64,000 nt of DNA from Brachybacterium sp. FME24 (lineage in GTDB: Bacteria > Actinomycetota > Actinomycetes > Actinomycetales > Dermabacteraceae): positions 124,001 through 188,000 of the forward strand of contig NZ_JABUXV010000007.1 of the NCBI RefSeq assembly GCF_014897705.1. The letters are read 5' to 3'. Below, in pieces: positions 51,926 through 60,593 of the stretch; position 1 is the first letter of the stretch, and the number at the start of each line of letters is the position of its first letter. The notes beneath the pieces are model-generated. The model was given only the letters and a program-made list of their open reading frames with translations. It made no database searches and was not told the DNA's origin. The position numbers and the translations under genes are program-made.

Positions 51926-52705
51926 ATGCTGCGTCCCCTCACCATGCTTCCCATGCGCACCACCGATGAGCTCATCGCCGACGCCGCCATGGCCGACGTG
52001 GACGGCTGGGGCTTCGGCCATCTCGAGGGCCGCGCCACCGAGGAGCGACCGTCGTGGGGGTATCTGGGGCTGCTCGCGGACTCCGTGGCCAGGGCGAGCG
52101 TCGCGGTCGACCTCGACACCGGCGGCGGCGAGGTGCTCGCCCAGTGCCCGCGCCTTGCCGCCCAGCAGCACGTCACCGAGGGGTGGCCACCGAACGTGGC
52201 GAAGGCGCGGGAGCTGCTGGGTCCGCTCGGGGTCGAGGTCCATGAGGTCGGGCCCGGAGCGCCGATCCCGCTGGCCGACGACGAGGCAGATCTGGTCACC
52301 GCACGGCATCCGGTGCGACCGGACTGGACGGAGATCGCCCGCGTGCTCACGTCGGGCGGGGAGTACCTCGCTCAGCATGTCGGCCCGGCCTCGGCCTTCG
52401 AGCTGATCGAGCACTTCGTCGGCGAGACCACCGCGCAGCAGCGGCGCGGCCGCCATCCGGACGATGAGGTCGCCGCGGCGGAGGCCGCCGGTCTCACCGT
52501 CATCGAGCTGCGCACGGCGCGGCTGCGGATGGAGTTCTATGACGTCGGCGCCGTGGCGTGGATCCTGCGCAAATGCGTGTGGTGGGTGCCGGGCTTCGAC
52601 GTGGATCGCTATCGGGAGCGTCTGCTCGCGATGGACGAGATCATCCGGCGCGACGGTGCCTTCGTCGCCCACTCGACGCGGCACCTGATCCGGGCGCGGC
52701 GCTGA
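51926..52705 (+). CDS. SAM-dependent methyltransferase-like protein
   Basis: A 259-residue protein with class I methyltransferase features: AVDLDTGGGEVLAQ as the SAM-binding motif I, DLVTARHPVRPD after it, and IARVLTSGGEYLAQHV as the usual motif following strand 5. Substrate unknown. The start is uncertain: ATGs at 51926, 51944 and 51953 are all in frame and none has a clear ribosome site. A TACCTT box at 51882-51887 could be the -10. Confidence 0.75.
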   Translation: MLRPLTMLPMRTTDELIADAAMADVDGWGFGHLEGRATEERPSWGYLGLLADSVARASVAVDLDTGGGEVLAQCPRLAAQQHVTEGWPPNVAKARELLGPLGVEVHEVGPGAPIPLADDEADLVTARHPVRPDWTEIARVLTSGGEYLAQHVGPASAFELIEHFVGETTAQQRRGRHPDDEVAAAEAAGLTVIELRTARLRMEFYDVGAVAWILRKCVWWVPGFDVDRYRERLLAMDEIIRRDGAFVAHSTRHLIRARR

Positions 52706-52729
52706 CCGCACCCGGACCGGCGCCACCGG

Positions 52730-53710
52730 TCACTGGGCGCCGACGACCCGGTGCGGGACGTACGGAGCCTCGAGCGCGGTCAACTCCTGCTCGGTCAGCT
52801 CGAGGTCGAGCGCCCCCAGGGCGGCGTCGAGGTGACCGGTCCTGGTGGCACCGATGATCGGGGCGACCACGGGATCCTTGGCCAGCAGCCAGGCCAGCGC
52901 CACATGAACCCGCTCCACGCCGCGCTGCTCGGCGATGGCCGCGACCTGCTCCACTATCGCCCGGTCGGTGTCCTCGGTGGAGTCGTACTTCGAGATCGCG
53001 GTCTTGTCGGTGCGTGCGCGCTCGGTGTCGGCGTTCCAGTCGCGGGTCAATCGCCCGGCGGCGAGCGGGCTGTACGGCGTGGAGGCGATGCCGGTCGCGC
53101 GCAGCAGCGGCATCATCTCGCGCTCCTCCTCGCGGTAGAGGAGGTTGTAGTGGTTCTGCATGGAGACGAACTTCGTCCAGCCGTTGACCTCGGCGACATG
53201 CTGGGCCTGCAGGAACTGCCAGGCGAACATCGCCGAGGCACCGATGTACCGGACCTTCCCGGAGCGCACCACGTCGTCCAGCGCGCGCATGGTCTCCTCG
53301 ATCGGGACGGAGTAGTCCCATCGATGGATGATGTACAGGTCGATGTAGTCGGTACCCAGGCGGCGCAGGCTGTTCTCGACCTCCGACAGGATCGCCTTGC
53401 GGGAGAGTCCGGCACCGTTGGGCCCCTCATGCATGCGCCCATGCACCTTCGTGGCCAGCACGATCTCCTCGCGGTTCGCGTAGTCCACCAGGGCCTTGCC
53501 GAGGATCTCCTCGCTGCGGCCGATCGAGTAGACGTTCGCGGTGTCGAAGAAATTGATGCCCCGATCGAGAGCATGCTTGATGACCGGACGGGAGGCGTCC
53601 TCGTCGAGGACCCACGGGTGGATCCATCTCTCGCGGTCCCCGAAACCCATCGCGCCCACGCACAGCCGCGAGACGTCCAGTCCGGTGCTGCCCAGCTTCA
53701 CGTACTCCAT
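52730..53710 (-). CDS. Aldo/keto reductase
   Basis: A 326-residue NADPH-dependent TIM-barrel reductase of the YajO/IolS-like branch. The catalytic Asp and Tyr are in FFDTANVYSIGRSEE, the Lys in ATKVHG and the His in IIHRWDYSVP. The conserved NADP-binding region GATRTGHLDAALGALDLEL ends the barrel. I chose the ATG at 53710 with AAGGAG upstream rather than the one 11 codons earlier. It is a stand-alone gene, divergent only from poorly defined sequence. The substrate is unknown. Confidence 0.92.
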   Translation of the reverse strand: MEYVKLGSTGLDVSRLCVGAMGFGDRERWIHPWVLDEDASRPVIKHALDRGINFFDTANVYSIGRSEEILGKALVDYANREEIVLATKVHGRMHEGPNGAGLSRKAILSEVENSLRRLGTDYIDLYIIHRWDYSVPIEETMRALDDVVRSGKVRYIGASAMFAWQFLQAQHVAEVNGWTKFVSMQNHYNLLYREEEREMMPLLRATGIASTPYSPLAAGRLTRDWNADTERARTDKTAISKYDSTEDTDRAIVEQVAAIAEQRGVERVHVALAWLLAKDPVVAPIIGATRTGHLDAALGALDLELTEQELTALEAPYVPHRVVGAQ

Positions 53711-53859
53711 GAGGTACTCCTTCTCCAGCGTGATCCGAGGCATCGTCGCTCGTCATCACGACCATGCTCGCATCAAGAACAGACGCGAGGGAGGCTCTGC
53801 CAGGTCCTCCCTCACCGATCCGGAGCTGACCTGACTTGCCCGTCACAGACGGCGCGCTC

Positions 53860-54426
53860 TCAGCGGTTGAGGTTCCGCCGCAGCATCCGGATCCCCCGGC
53901 TGAGCAGTGGGAAGCCCACCACGAGGATGACCCACCAGAGGTTCATGCCCATGTTGTAGGCGATGACGGCGAAGATGACGAGGCCGACGAGCGAGGTCAG
54001 CAGCCCGATCAGCTGGGCGGCCATCGACTTCCCCGTGGCGCCGCTCGAGCCGTCCTCTGATCCGTTCTCACCACCGAAGCCCGCGGCCCAGCCGGACTCC
54101 GCATCGTCACGCCCACGAGCCTGGCCGTCTCCGTCACCCCGGCCGAACTCGGGTGCCTGATGGTGGAACGGATCCGTCGAGGAGCCGCTGCCAGCATCCA
54201 CGCTCGTGCCACCTGCTGGTGACGACTGCGCACTGGAGGGGTCCCTGCCGAAGTCGGAAGACCATCCGCCGTTCGATGTCCCGTTTCCGGCCGGCTCCCC
54301 TGCCGTGCCGAACGCACCGGACCTCCCCAGGTCGGAAGCTCCCTGCTGGCCGCCGCGATCCTTGCCGCCCAGCCATGACGGGTCCCCACCCGGTCCGTGA
54401 TCGTTGTTCCCCCATGGAGTGTTCAT
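53860..54426 (-). CDS. Membrane protein with long Gly/Ser-rich N-terminus
   Basis: A 188-residue protein. The first ~130 residues are disordered and rich in Gly, Ser, Asp and Asn; two hydrophobic helices follow (about 136-158 and 160-178), ending with basic residues (RGIRMLRRNLNR). The disordered part would lie on the cytoplasmic side by the positive-inside rule. No domain recognised. A TATCGT box 6 nt before the ATG marks it as leaderless. It is divergent from the ArsR-SulP pair. Confidence 0.7.
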   Translation of the reverse strand: MNTPWGNNDHGPGGDPSWLGGKDRGGQQGASDLGRSGAFGTAGEPAGNGTSNGGWSSDFGRDPSSAQSSPAGGTSVDAGSGSSTDPFHHQAPEFGRGDGDGQARGRDDAESGWAAGFGGENGSEDGSSGATGKSMAAQLIGLLTSLVGLVIFAVIAYNMGMNLWWVILVVGFPLLSRGIRMLRRNLNR

Positions 54427-54432
54427 GCGTCC

Positions 54433-54438
54433 ACGATA
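54433..54438 (-). promoter_or_regulatory. -10 box of leaderless membrane-protein gene
   Basis: TATCGT on the minus strand, followed by 6 nt and the ATG at 54426. Confidence 0.5.
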
Positions 54439-54507
54439 GGTGCAGGAGCCCGCTCAGGGACCGACGGCCGTACCTCACAACTCCTCGCCAGGGCCCCGAC
54501 CAGTCCA

Positions 54508-54524
54508 TATGATGCTTTCATCAT
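54508..54524 (+). promoter_or_regulatory. ArsR-type operator overlapping promoter and start codon
   Basis: The -10 box TATGAT (54508-54513) is within an inverted repeat ATGATG-CTTT-CATCAT (54509-54524) that reaches the first two bases of the ATG at 54523. The dyad resembles ArsR/SmtB sites (ATGA...TCAT), implying autorepression. Confidence 0.6.
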
Positions 54525-54891
54525 GCCGCTATCTCATACCCAGCGCCCGCTCTACGAGGTGAAGGCGAACCTGTTCAAGGGCCTCGCCCATCCGTTGCGC
54601 ATCCGCATCCTGGAACTGCTCGCGGCCTCCGCAGAAGTCAGCGTCGGCGATCTCCAGCGAGAGACCGAGTTGGAGGCCTCCCACCTCTCCCAGCACCTGT
54701 CCGTCCTGCGACGCCACCACCTGGTGATCTCCGAGCGTCGGGCGAGCCACGTCTACTACCGCCTCGCCGACCCTCGCACCGCGGAGCTGCTCGCCGTGGC
54801 CCGCGCGCTGCTGCTGGGCATCCTCGCCACGGACGGCGATCGACTCAGCGACGCCCAGGAGCTCCCGGCGCTGCCCGGAGCAGGTCGATGA
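54523..54891 (+). CDS. ArsR-family winged-helix regulator coupled to SulP
   Basis: A 122-residue repressor: FKGLAHPLRIRILELLAASAEVSVGDLQRETELEASHLSQHLSVLRRHHLV is the canonical ArsR winged helix. No Cys residues occur in the protein, so it does not use the CxC metal site of arsenic/cadmium sensors, nor a Cys-based redox switch. It overlaps the SulP gene by 4 nt (ATGA) and such ArsR-SulP pairs are common in actinobacteria. It probably represses the operon; the signal (sulfate, sulfur metabolite, bicarbonate) is unknown. Confidence 0.9.
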   Translation: MPLSHTQRPLYEVKANLFKGLAHPLRIRILELLAASAEVSVGDLQRETELEASHLSQHLSVLRRHHLVISERRASHVYYRLADPRTAELLAVARALLLGILATDGDRLSDAQELPALPGAGR

Positions 54892-56687
54892 CGTCCCCCG
54901 CCCGGATCCCCCCGATCCCCTCATCGCCCGACGGCGCGTCCGACGCCTCTCCCGCGACCTCCACCCGCCTGCGCGCATCCCTGCGCCGCGCCGCGACGCT
55001 GCTTCCCTCGCCGGCCGACTACCGCACCCTCCGCCGCACCTGGAAGGGGGACCTGCTGGCTGGCGTCACGGTGGGAATCGTGGCTCTCCCGCTCGCCCTC
55101 GGCTTCGGGGTCAGCTCCGGACTCACCGCCGAGCAGGGCCTGGTCACCGCGATCATCGCGGGGGTGCTCGCCGCCGTCTTCGGTGGATCGAACGTCCAGG
55201 TCTCCGGCCCCACCGGCGCGATGGTCGTGGTGCTCGTCCCGATCGTCGCGACCTACGGCGTCGCGGCCGTCGCGACCGTGACCCTGCTGGCCGGACTGCT
55301 GGTGCTGGCCGCCGGTGTGCTGCGCCTGGGCCGCGTCGTCGGGGTGATCCCCTGGCCCGTCATCGAAGGGTTCACCCTCGGGATCGCCTGCATCATCTTC
55401 CTGCAGCAGATCCCCCTGGTGACCTCGCCGGTCCAGGCCGCCCCCGGGGAGCACAGCTCGAACGCCCTGGTCGCGGCCTTCCAAGCCCTCACTGCGGCCG
55501 ATCCCGGGTACCTGCTCCTGGCGCTCGGTGCGGTCGCCGTGGTCGTGGCGTGCATGCTGATCGCTCCGCAGATCCACCCCTCGATCCCGGGCTCCCTCAT
55601 CGGCATCGCCGTGGTGACCGTGCTGTGCGCCATCCTGCCCAGTTCGCTCGCGCGGATCGGGACGATCCCCGCGACTCTGCCGCCCCCGTCCCTGCCTTCC
55701 CTGGACCCCGCGCTGCTCCAGGTGCTGCTCCCCGCCGCCGCGACGGTCGCGGCCCTGGCGGCCATCGAATCTCTGCTCTCGGCACGGGTGGCAGCCGGAC
55801 TCGCCGACACCGGGGTGTACGACCCGGACCGGGAGCTCGTGGGCCAGGGTGTCGCCTCGATCGGCGCCTCCCTGTTCGGCGGCATGCCCGCCACCGGCGC
55901 GATCGCCCGCACGTCGGTGAACGTGCGCGCCGGTGCTCGGAGCCGCTTGGCCTCGGTGGTGCATGCGCTCGTGCTGCTCGCCGTGGTCTACGTGGCCGCC
56001 GGCCCGGTGGGCGCGATCCCGCTGGCCGCGCTCGCGGGCGTGCTGTTCATGACCGCGGCGCGCATGATCCACCTGGCCACGGTGCGCACGATCCTCCGCT
56101 CGACCCGAGCGGATTCCCTCACCTTCGCCGTCACAGCCCTGATCACGGTGTCCTTCGACCTCATCGCGGCCGTGCTGATCGGCGTGACGCTCGCGGCGGT
56201 CTTCGCCCTGCGCGGCATCTCCCGCTCCAGCGGGGTCACCCTCGAGCCGATCCGCGCCGCACAGCCCGAGGTAGGCGATGAGGAGATCCTCGCGGTGCGC
56301 TTCGACGGCCAGCTGTTCTTCGTCTCCGCGGAACGGGTCTTCGACACCGTGATGGCGGTGGGACCCGTGAGCGTGGTGATCCTGCGGATGTCCGCCCTCG
56401 AGGCGGTGGACGCCTCCGGCGCGAAGATCCTCTCGGAGCTCGTGCGCGGTCTCGAGCGTCGCGGGATCACCGTGCTCCTCAAGGGTGTGCAGGCCGACCA
56501 TTCCGAGCTGTTCCGCAAGGTCGGGGTGCTGCGGGCGCTGCGCCACCACAAACACCTGTTCGTGGAGTTCGACGACGCCCTCGAGCATGCCCGCTCGCAT
56601 GTGCGGCGGGACCGCGCCGCCCGGCGGACGGCGGCGCAGGAGGCACCGGCCGCCGACGGGCCGTCGGCTCACGCCACGACCAGCTGA
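54888..56687 (+). CDS. SulP-family anion transporter with C-terminal STAS domain
   Basis: A 599-residue inner-membrane anion transporter (SLC26/SulP). The transmembrane part spans about 60-440, with the conserved GSNVQVSGPTGAM and LFGGMPATGAIARTSVNVRAGARS. The STAS domain follows (about 465-570, VVILRMSALEAVDASGAKILSELV). Substrates in the family are sulfate, bicarbonate or dicarboxylates; the co-transcribed ArsR regulator does not resolve which. The N-terminal 45 residues are Pro/Ala-rich. Confidence 0.93.
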   Translation: MTSPARIPPIPSSPDGASDASPATSTRLRASLRRAATLLPSPADYRTLRRTWKGDLLAGVTVGIVALPLALGFGVSSGLTAEQGLVTAIIAGVLAAVFGGSNVQVSGPTGAMVVVLVPIVATYGVAAVATVTLLAGLLVLAAGVLRLGRVVGVIPWPVIEGFTLGIACIIFLQQIPLVTSPVQAAPGEHSSNALVAAFQALTAADPGYLLLALGAVAVVVACMLIAPQIHPSIPGSLIGIAVVTVLCAILPSSLARIGTIPATLPPPSLPSLDPALLQVLLPAAATVAALAAIESLLSARVAAGLADTGVYDPDRELVGQGVASIGASLFGGMPATGAIARTSVNVRAGARSRLASVVHALVLLAVVYVAAGPVGAIPLAALAGVLFMTAARMIHLATVRTILRSTRADSLTFAVTALITVSFDLIAAVLIGVTLAAVFALRGISRSSGVTLEPIRAAQPEVGDEEILAVRFDGQLFFVSAERVFDTVMAVGPVSVVILRMSALEAVDASGAKILSELVRGLERRGITVLLKGVQADHSELFRKVGVLRALRHHKHLFVEFDDALEHARSHVRRDRAARRTAAQEAPAADGPSAHATTS

Positions 56688-56710
56688 TCCCCACCACCTG
56701 ATCCCCTCGA

Positions 56711-56730
56711 CCCCGGAGCGGGCCCCGGGG
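56711..56730 (+). terminator. Hairpin after sulP
   Basis: CCCCGG and CCGGGG arms with an 8-nt loop, between convergent sulP and ohr genes. Short and without a T-run. Confidence 0.4.
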
Positions 56731-56770
56731 CCGAGGGCCAGCGACCCGGCCAGTCGACCAGCGGGGCTGC

Positions 56771-57193
56771 TCAGTCGTCGGAGACGGTGACCGTGACCTC
56801 GATGTTGCCGCGGGTGGCGTTGGAGTACGGGCACACCTGGTGGGCGGTGTCGGCGAGCTCCTGCGCCTGCTCCTGCGGCAGGTTGGGGATGACGACCTCG
56901 AGCTCGACGGCCAGCTGGAAGCCGCCCTTGTCGTCCGGCCCGATGTGGACGCGTGCGCCGACGGTCGAATCGGTGACGTCGGCCTTCGCCTTGCCGGCCA
57001 CCAGGGTCAGCGCCGAGTGGAAGCAGGCGGCGTAGCCGGCGGCGAACAGCTGCTCGGGGTTCGCGCCCTTGCCGGAGCCGCCCATCGCCGTCGGAGTCGC
57101 CATGTCGAGATCGACGGCGCCCTCGACGGTGCGCACGTGGCCGTCGCGTCCCGATCCGGTGGACAGGGATTCTGCGGTGTAGAGCGTCTTCAT
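56771..57193 (-). CDS. ohr: Organic hydroperoxide resistance protein (Ohr)
   Basis: A 140-residue thiol peroxidase that reduces organic and fatty-acid hydroperoxides. Both catalytic cysteines are present: Cys57 in AAGYAACFHSAL and Cys121 in HQVCPYSNATRGN. Length and ends match the Ohr family (not OsmC). It starts with ATG overlapping the ohrR stop as ATGA, so the two genes are translated from the same mRNA. Confidence 0.96.
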   Translation of the reverse strand: MKTLYTAESLSTGSGRDGHVRTVEGAVDLDMATPTAMGGSGKGANPEQLFAAGYAACFHSALTLVAGKAKADVTDSTVGARVHIGPDDKGGFQLAVELEVVIPNLPQEQAQELADTAHQVCPYSNATRGNIEVTVTVSDD

Positions 57194-57690
57194 GAAGTCT
57201 CCTTCGCTGGTGCCGACGGGGGTCGGCGAATGGTCCCGGCGGGCGTGCCGGGGGGCTGGGGCGGAACGACGTCGCGGATCGACCGGGTGAGCTCCTGCAG
57301 CGTGGAGATCAGCGTGCGCGCCTCCTCGATGCTGCCGAGCCCGGTGCCCTCGGCGATGCAGGCGGGCACATGGGAGAGCTGGTCACGCAGGTCCTCGCCG
57401 TGCTCGGTGAGGGACACGGTGACCACGCGCTCGTCGGGTCCGCCGCGGCGGCGCGCGACCACTCCGGCGTTCTCCATGCGTCGCAGCATCGGCGAGAGGG
57501 TGCCGGAGTCCAACTGGAGCACCTCTCCCAGCGCCGACACCGTCTGCTCCCCCTCGGACCACATCACGACCAGCACGAGGTACTGGCCGTAGGTGAGCCC
57601 CCAGGGGTCGAGCAGTACCCGATAGGCCTGGGTGGTGGCGCGCGAGGCCGCGTAGAGGGCGAAGCACACCATCTCGTCGGTCGTCGTCAT
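57190..57690 (-). CDS. ohrR: MarR-family peroxide sensor OhrR
   Basis: A 166-residue repressor that releases DNA when an organic peroxide oxidises its reactive Cys. This is Cys9 in MVCFALYAASRA; a second Cys in HVPACIAEG suggests the 2-Cys type. The wing region has RRRGGPDERVVTVSLT. The C-terminal 25 residues are Pro/Ala-rich and longer than usual. It precedes ohr in the same operon and probably binds the two TTGTGC-based sites upstream. Confidence 0.94.
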   Translation of the reverse strand: MTTTDEMVCFALYAASRATTQAYRVLLDPWGLTYGQYLVLVVMWSEGEQTVSALGEVLQLDSGTLSPMLRRMENAGVVARRRGGPDERVVTVSLTEHGEDLRDQLSHVPACIAEGTGLGSIEEARTLISTLQELTRSIRDVVPPQPPGTPAGTIRRPPSAPAKETS

Positions 57691-57711
57691 GGGCTCATGC
57701 TCCCACTGGAT

Positions 57712-57740
57712 TAGGTTGTGCGCAACCTACTTGTGCACAA
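57712..57740. promoter_or_regulatory. Double OhrR operator
   Basis: Two adjacent dyads: TAGGTTGTGCGCAACCTA (57712-57729; 16 of 18 positions symmetric) and TTGTGCACAA (57731-57740; perfect). Both contain TTGTGC, and they lie 22-50 bp before the ohrR start. Sites of similar core are known for OhrR of other bacteria. Confidence 0.7.
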
Positions 57741-57772
57741 TCCTTTTCCGAAGGAAGCCCGGCCTGCAGGGA

Positions 57773-60445
57773 TCAAGCCACGCGACTCTGCTCCCGGTGA
57801 CGGCGATGCAGCTCGGCCCGAGTGCTCCAGCCGCTGAACAGCCCGGCCCCGGGCTCCAGATGGCGACCGGAGGCGAGCGCACCGAGCTTGACCCCGTCGT
57901 AGCCCATCCGGTTCAACAGCGCACCGACCACGTCGGCCGCGCGGGAGTCGTCCGAGGCCACCGCGATCGCCCGTCGCTGCGGGTCGCCGGACTCCCGGCC
58001 GAGGTCCTCGACGTCGTGGTAGCCGATGTGGTTCAGGGCCTTCACGACTCGGGACCCGACGAGGTGGGCGTCGAGCAGCTCGCTCGTGGAGAGCTCGCCG
58101 TGGACATCACCGATCACGGCGCGGGCAGCGGCCACGGCGGCGGCGTCGGCCTCGCCCCAGGGGTTGGTGGCGTCGATGACGATCGCGCCGCGCAACACCT
58201 CCGGATCGATCCCGAGCGCCACGTGGAGTGGCACCGTGATCGCCACGACGTCGCACGTCGCACCCAGGTCCGCGACGTCCACACGCAGCGCGCCGGGGAG
58301 CTTCGCGGCGACCGCTGCGGCTGCAGCACGGCCGGCCACGTGGACCTCGAGCCCGGAGCGCAGGGCGGTGCGGGCCAGGGCCGTGCCGATCTTGCCGGGG
58401 CCGAGGATTCCCAGGCGCGGGGCCGTCAGCGCGCGCGGCGCCGGCTCGTCGGGGACCGCTCGCCGATCGATGTGCGACCGTCCCAGGATCCCCCGCGACG
58501 CCCGGGCGGCCTCCCCGGCCGGCTCCGCGGCGCTCCACGCGGTCCGCTCGCCCCGGGCGAGAGCCGTCTCCAGGATCTCCCGGGCCAGGGCGTCGTTGCG
58601 ACGGTGGCACGGTGCGTTGGTCCGGGGGCGGGCGAAGGCACCGATCGGCAGTTCGGAGGTCCAGGGACCCACCGCCCACAGGGTCTCGTGCGCGACGCCG
58701 TCGGGCCCGATCACCCGGTACCGGGCATCGACCTCGAGCTTGCCGGCCGCCGCAGCGGACTCGCGGCCCACCGCATCCGCCCCTGCGGCGACCAGGTCCC
58801 GCAGCACGGGATTGGTGGATTCCGTGAGGGAGGGTTCGGGCAGGAAGGCGTCGACCAGGGCGGTGGCGGCGATCTGCGCACCGGCGCCGCCGTGCGCCAC
58901 GAAGCGCCCCGTGGCATCGTCCGCGGTGACGCGGGTGCGCGGGCCCAGGAAGTGCACGACGCCTGCGCGTTCGAGGGCGAGCAGCTGGTGGAGACGGTGC
59001 GGGGGCGGGCCGGAGTCCACGAAGCTGAACAACGAGTGCCACCAGTGCGGGTAGTCGCCGCGTGAGGACTCCCGCAGCCGGGTGGCGGGCAGCTGGTCCA
59101 CGAGGACGCCGTGCAGTCGCAGCAGCAACTGGAACAGCGCCCGGGCGGAGTCGGCACCGCCCCGGGTGCGGGAGCGCAGATCGTGCTCGATATGGCGCAC
59201 CACGGCGTCGCGGGTGACCTGCGCCGGGGCGTCCCCTTCGAGCCAGGACAGAGGGTCGTCGAGCCAGGCCAGGGGCTCCTCGCCGGGCTGGGCGCGCGGG
59301 GCATCGGGCACCCAGCGAGCCACCTCAGCGGCTATCAGGGGCACCACGTCGGCCCGGAAATCGAGGCGCCCTTGCACATCCTCCCGCTCCCGGAGGTTCT
59401 CAGCGGTGACGTGCACGAGATCACCGGGGCCGGCGGGGTCGCCCTCCGCGCGCACCTTCGAGTGGTACGGCACGCCGCGGCGCGAGCCGACCCAGAGCCG
59501 GGGTTCGCGACCGGAGGGCCGGTAGTCGAGACGATCCGGGTCCCCGGGCAGCGGGGCGGGCTCGAACTCTCCGCCGCGCCCCTCGGTGAGCAGCGCCATG
59601 AGGTCGATGAAGCCCAGGCCCATGCCGCGCACGATCGTCTCCTGACCGGCAGCGAGCAGGTCGAGGTGGGCATCACCGGCCTGCGAGGGCGCCAAGTAGG
59701 CACCGCCGTGGCGACGGGCGAACGCCGCCAGCTCGTGCCGTGCGGCCGACGGGCGCGAGTCGGTGTGGCCGGCGGCGATCACGAGCAGGTCGGCATGCAG
59801 CGGATCGCGCTCCTCGAGCTCGACGCTCCAGCTCGCGGGACGGTCGCCGGACGACGACGCTGACGCTCCCGACGACGGCGCCGCCGCGGACTCCGCGTCA
59901 CTCACATGCCCGGGCCCGCCCACATCCCCGGATCGACGCACGGCGGTCGCGGTGGTGCGATGGACCGTGACGGTGACGGTGGCCGGCAGGGTCGCGAGCA
60001 CCTGACCGAAGAACCACTCGAGGTACAGCGCCTGCACCCGACGACTGGCGAAGCTCGTGGCCTCCAGGGCGTGGATCTCCGCGAGGCGAGCAGTGCCTGC
60101 GGTGGGCGCGGCGATGGTGCCGCGGCGGATCCCGTCGGCCCATTGCGCCAGCGACGGCCCGGCGACCACCGGGCCCTCGCACTGCACGGTGTCGTCGGTG
60201 AAGATCGACACGTCGGCAGCGCGCGAGTTCATCAGCAGCAGCGGGCTCTCGGTGGCGCGCCAGATGCGCCCGGCGCCCGGCATGTGCGGATCCACGATGT
60301 CCACGTGCAGTGGGGCCCGCTCGAGGCGCGCGGCCTGCACGGGCTCAGCAGCGCTGGCGCCGAGCCGTTCGAGCAGGCCGATCGCCCGCGGCCCGCCACC
60401 GACGATCACCAGTCGCGTGGCGGTGGTACTGATCCAGGGGTTCAT
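57773..60445 (-). CDS. FAD/NAD(P)-binding protein fused to an F420-reductase-like domain
   Basis: An 890-residue two-part enzyme. Residues 1-650 form an FAD/NAD(P)-binding protein (Rossmann motif VIVGGGPRAIGLLERL near residue 10), of the NAD_binding_9 group found in amine- and sulfur-compound gene clusters. From about 675 an independent Rossmann domain starts (RLGILGPGKIGTALART) and contains VVKALNHIGYHDVEDL, as in the stand-alone protein at 40895. An Ala/Arg-rich linker joins them. The start is the ATG at 60445, AAGGGA upstream. It is divergent from an amino acid importer and luciferase-like gene. Joint function unknown; it may supply reduced flavin or oxidise a product of the monooxygenase. 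Confidence 0.8.
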   Translation of the reverse strand: MNPWISTTATRLVIVGGGPRAIGLLERLGASAAEPVQAARLERAPLHVDIVDPHMPGAGRIWRATESPLLLMNSRAADVSIFTDDTVQCEGPVVAGPSLAQWADGIRRGTIAAPTAGTARLAEIHALEATSFASRRVQALYLEWFFGQVLATLPATVTVTVHRTTATAVRRSGDVGGPGHVSDAESAAAPSSGASASSSGDRPASWSVELEERDPLHADLLVIAAGHTDSRPSAARHELAAFARRHGGAYLAPSQAGDAHLDLLAAGQETIVRGMGLGFIDLMALLTEGRGGEFEPAPLPGDPDRLDYRPSGREPRLWVGSRRGVPYHSKVRAEGDPAGPGDLVHVTAENLREREDVQGRLDFRADVVPLIAAEVARWVPDAPRAQPGEEPLAWLDDPLSWLEGDAPAQVTRDAVVRHIEHDLRSRTRGGADSARALFQLLLRLHGVLVDQLPATRLRESSRGDYPHWWHSLFSFVDSGPPPHRLHQLLALERAGVVHFLGPRTRVTADDATGRFVAHGGAGAQIAATALVDAFLPEPSLTESTNPVLRDLVAAGADAVGRESAAAAGKLEVDARYRVIGPDGVAHETLWAVGPWTSELPIGAFARPRTNAPCHRRNDALAREILETALARGERTAWSAAEPAGEAARASRGILGRSHIDRRAVPDEPAPRALTAPRLGILGPGKIGTALARTALRSGLEVHVAGRAAAAAVAAKLPGALRVDVADLGATCDVVAITVPLHVALGIDPEVLRGAIVIDATNPWGEADAAAVAAARAVIGDVHGELSTSELLDAHLVGSRVVKALNHIGYHDVEDLGRESGDPQRRAIAVASDDSRAADVVGALLNRMGYDGVKLGALASGRHLEPGAGLFSGWSTRAELHRRHREQSRVA

Positions 60446-60505
60446 CCGGGTGGATCCCTTCCGAGGTGGTTCTGTGTCGCACTGTGACGACCCATAGTCG
60501 CCGCC

Positions 60506-60533
60506 TTGCACATCCATTAGATTGGCTTATACC
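60506..60533 (+). promoter_or_regulatory. Promoter of the amino acid importer operon
   Basis: TTGCAC (60506-60511) and TATACC (60528-60533) with 16-nt spacing in a conspicuously A+T-rich patch, about 60 nt upstream of the permease ATG. Confidence 0.55.
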
Positions 60534-60593
60534 GTCTGGCGGTGCAAGCCCTGTCCGCCCCCGCGTTCATGCACCGTCACGGAAGGCACCGCC

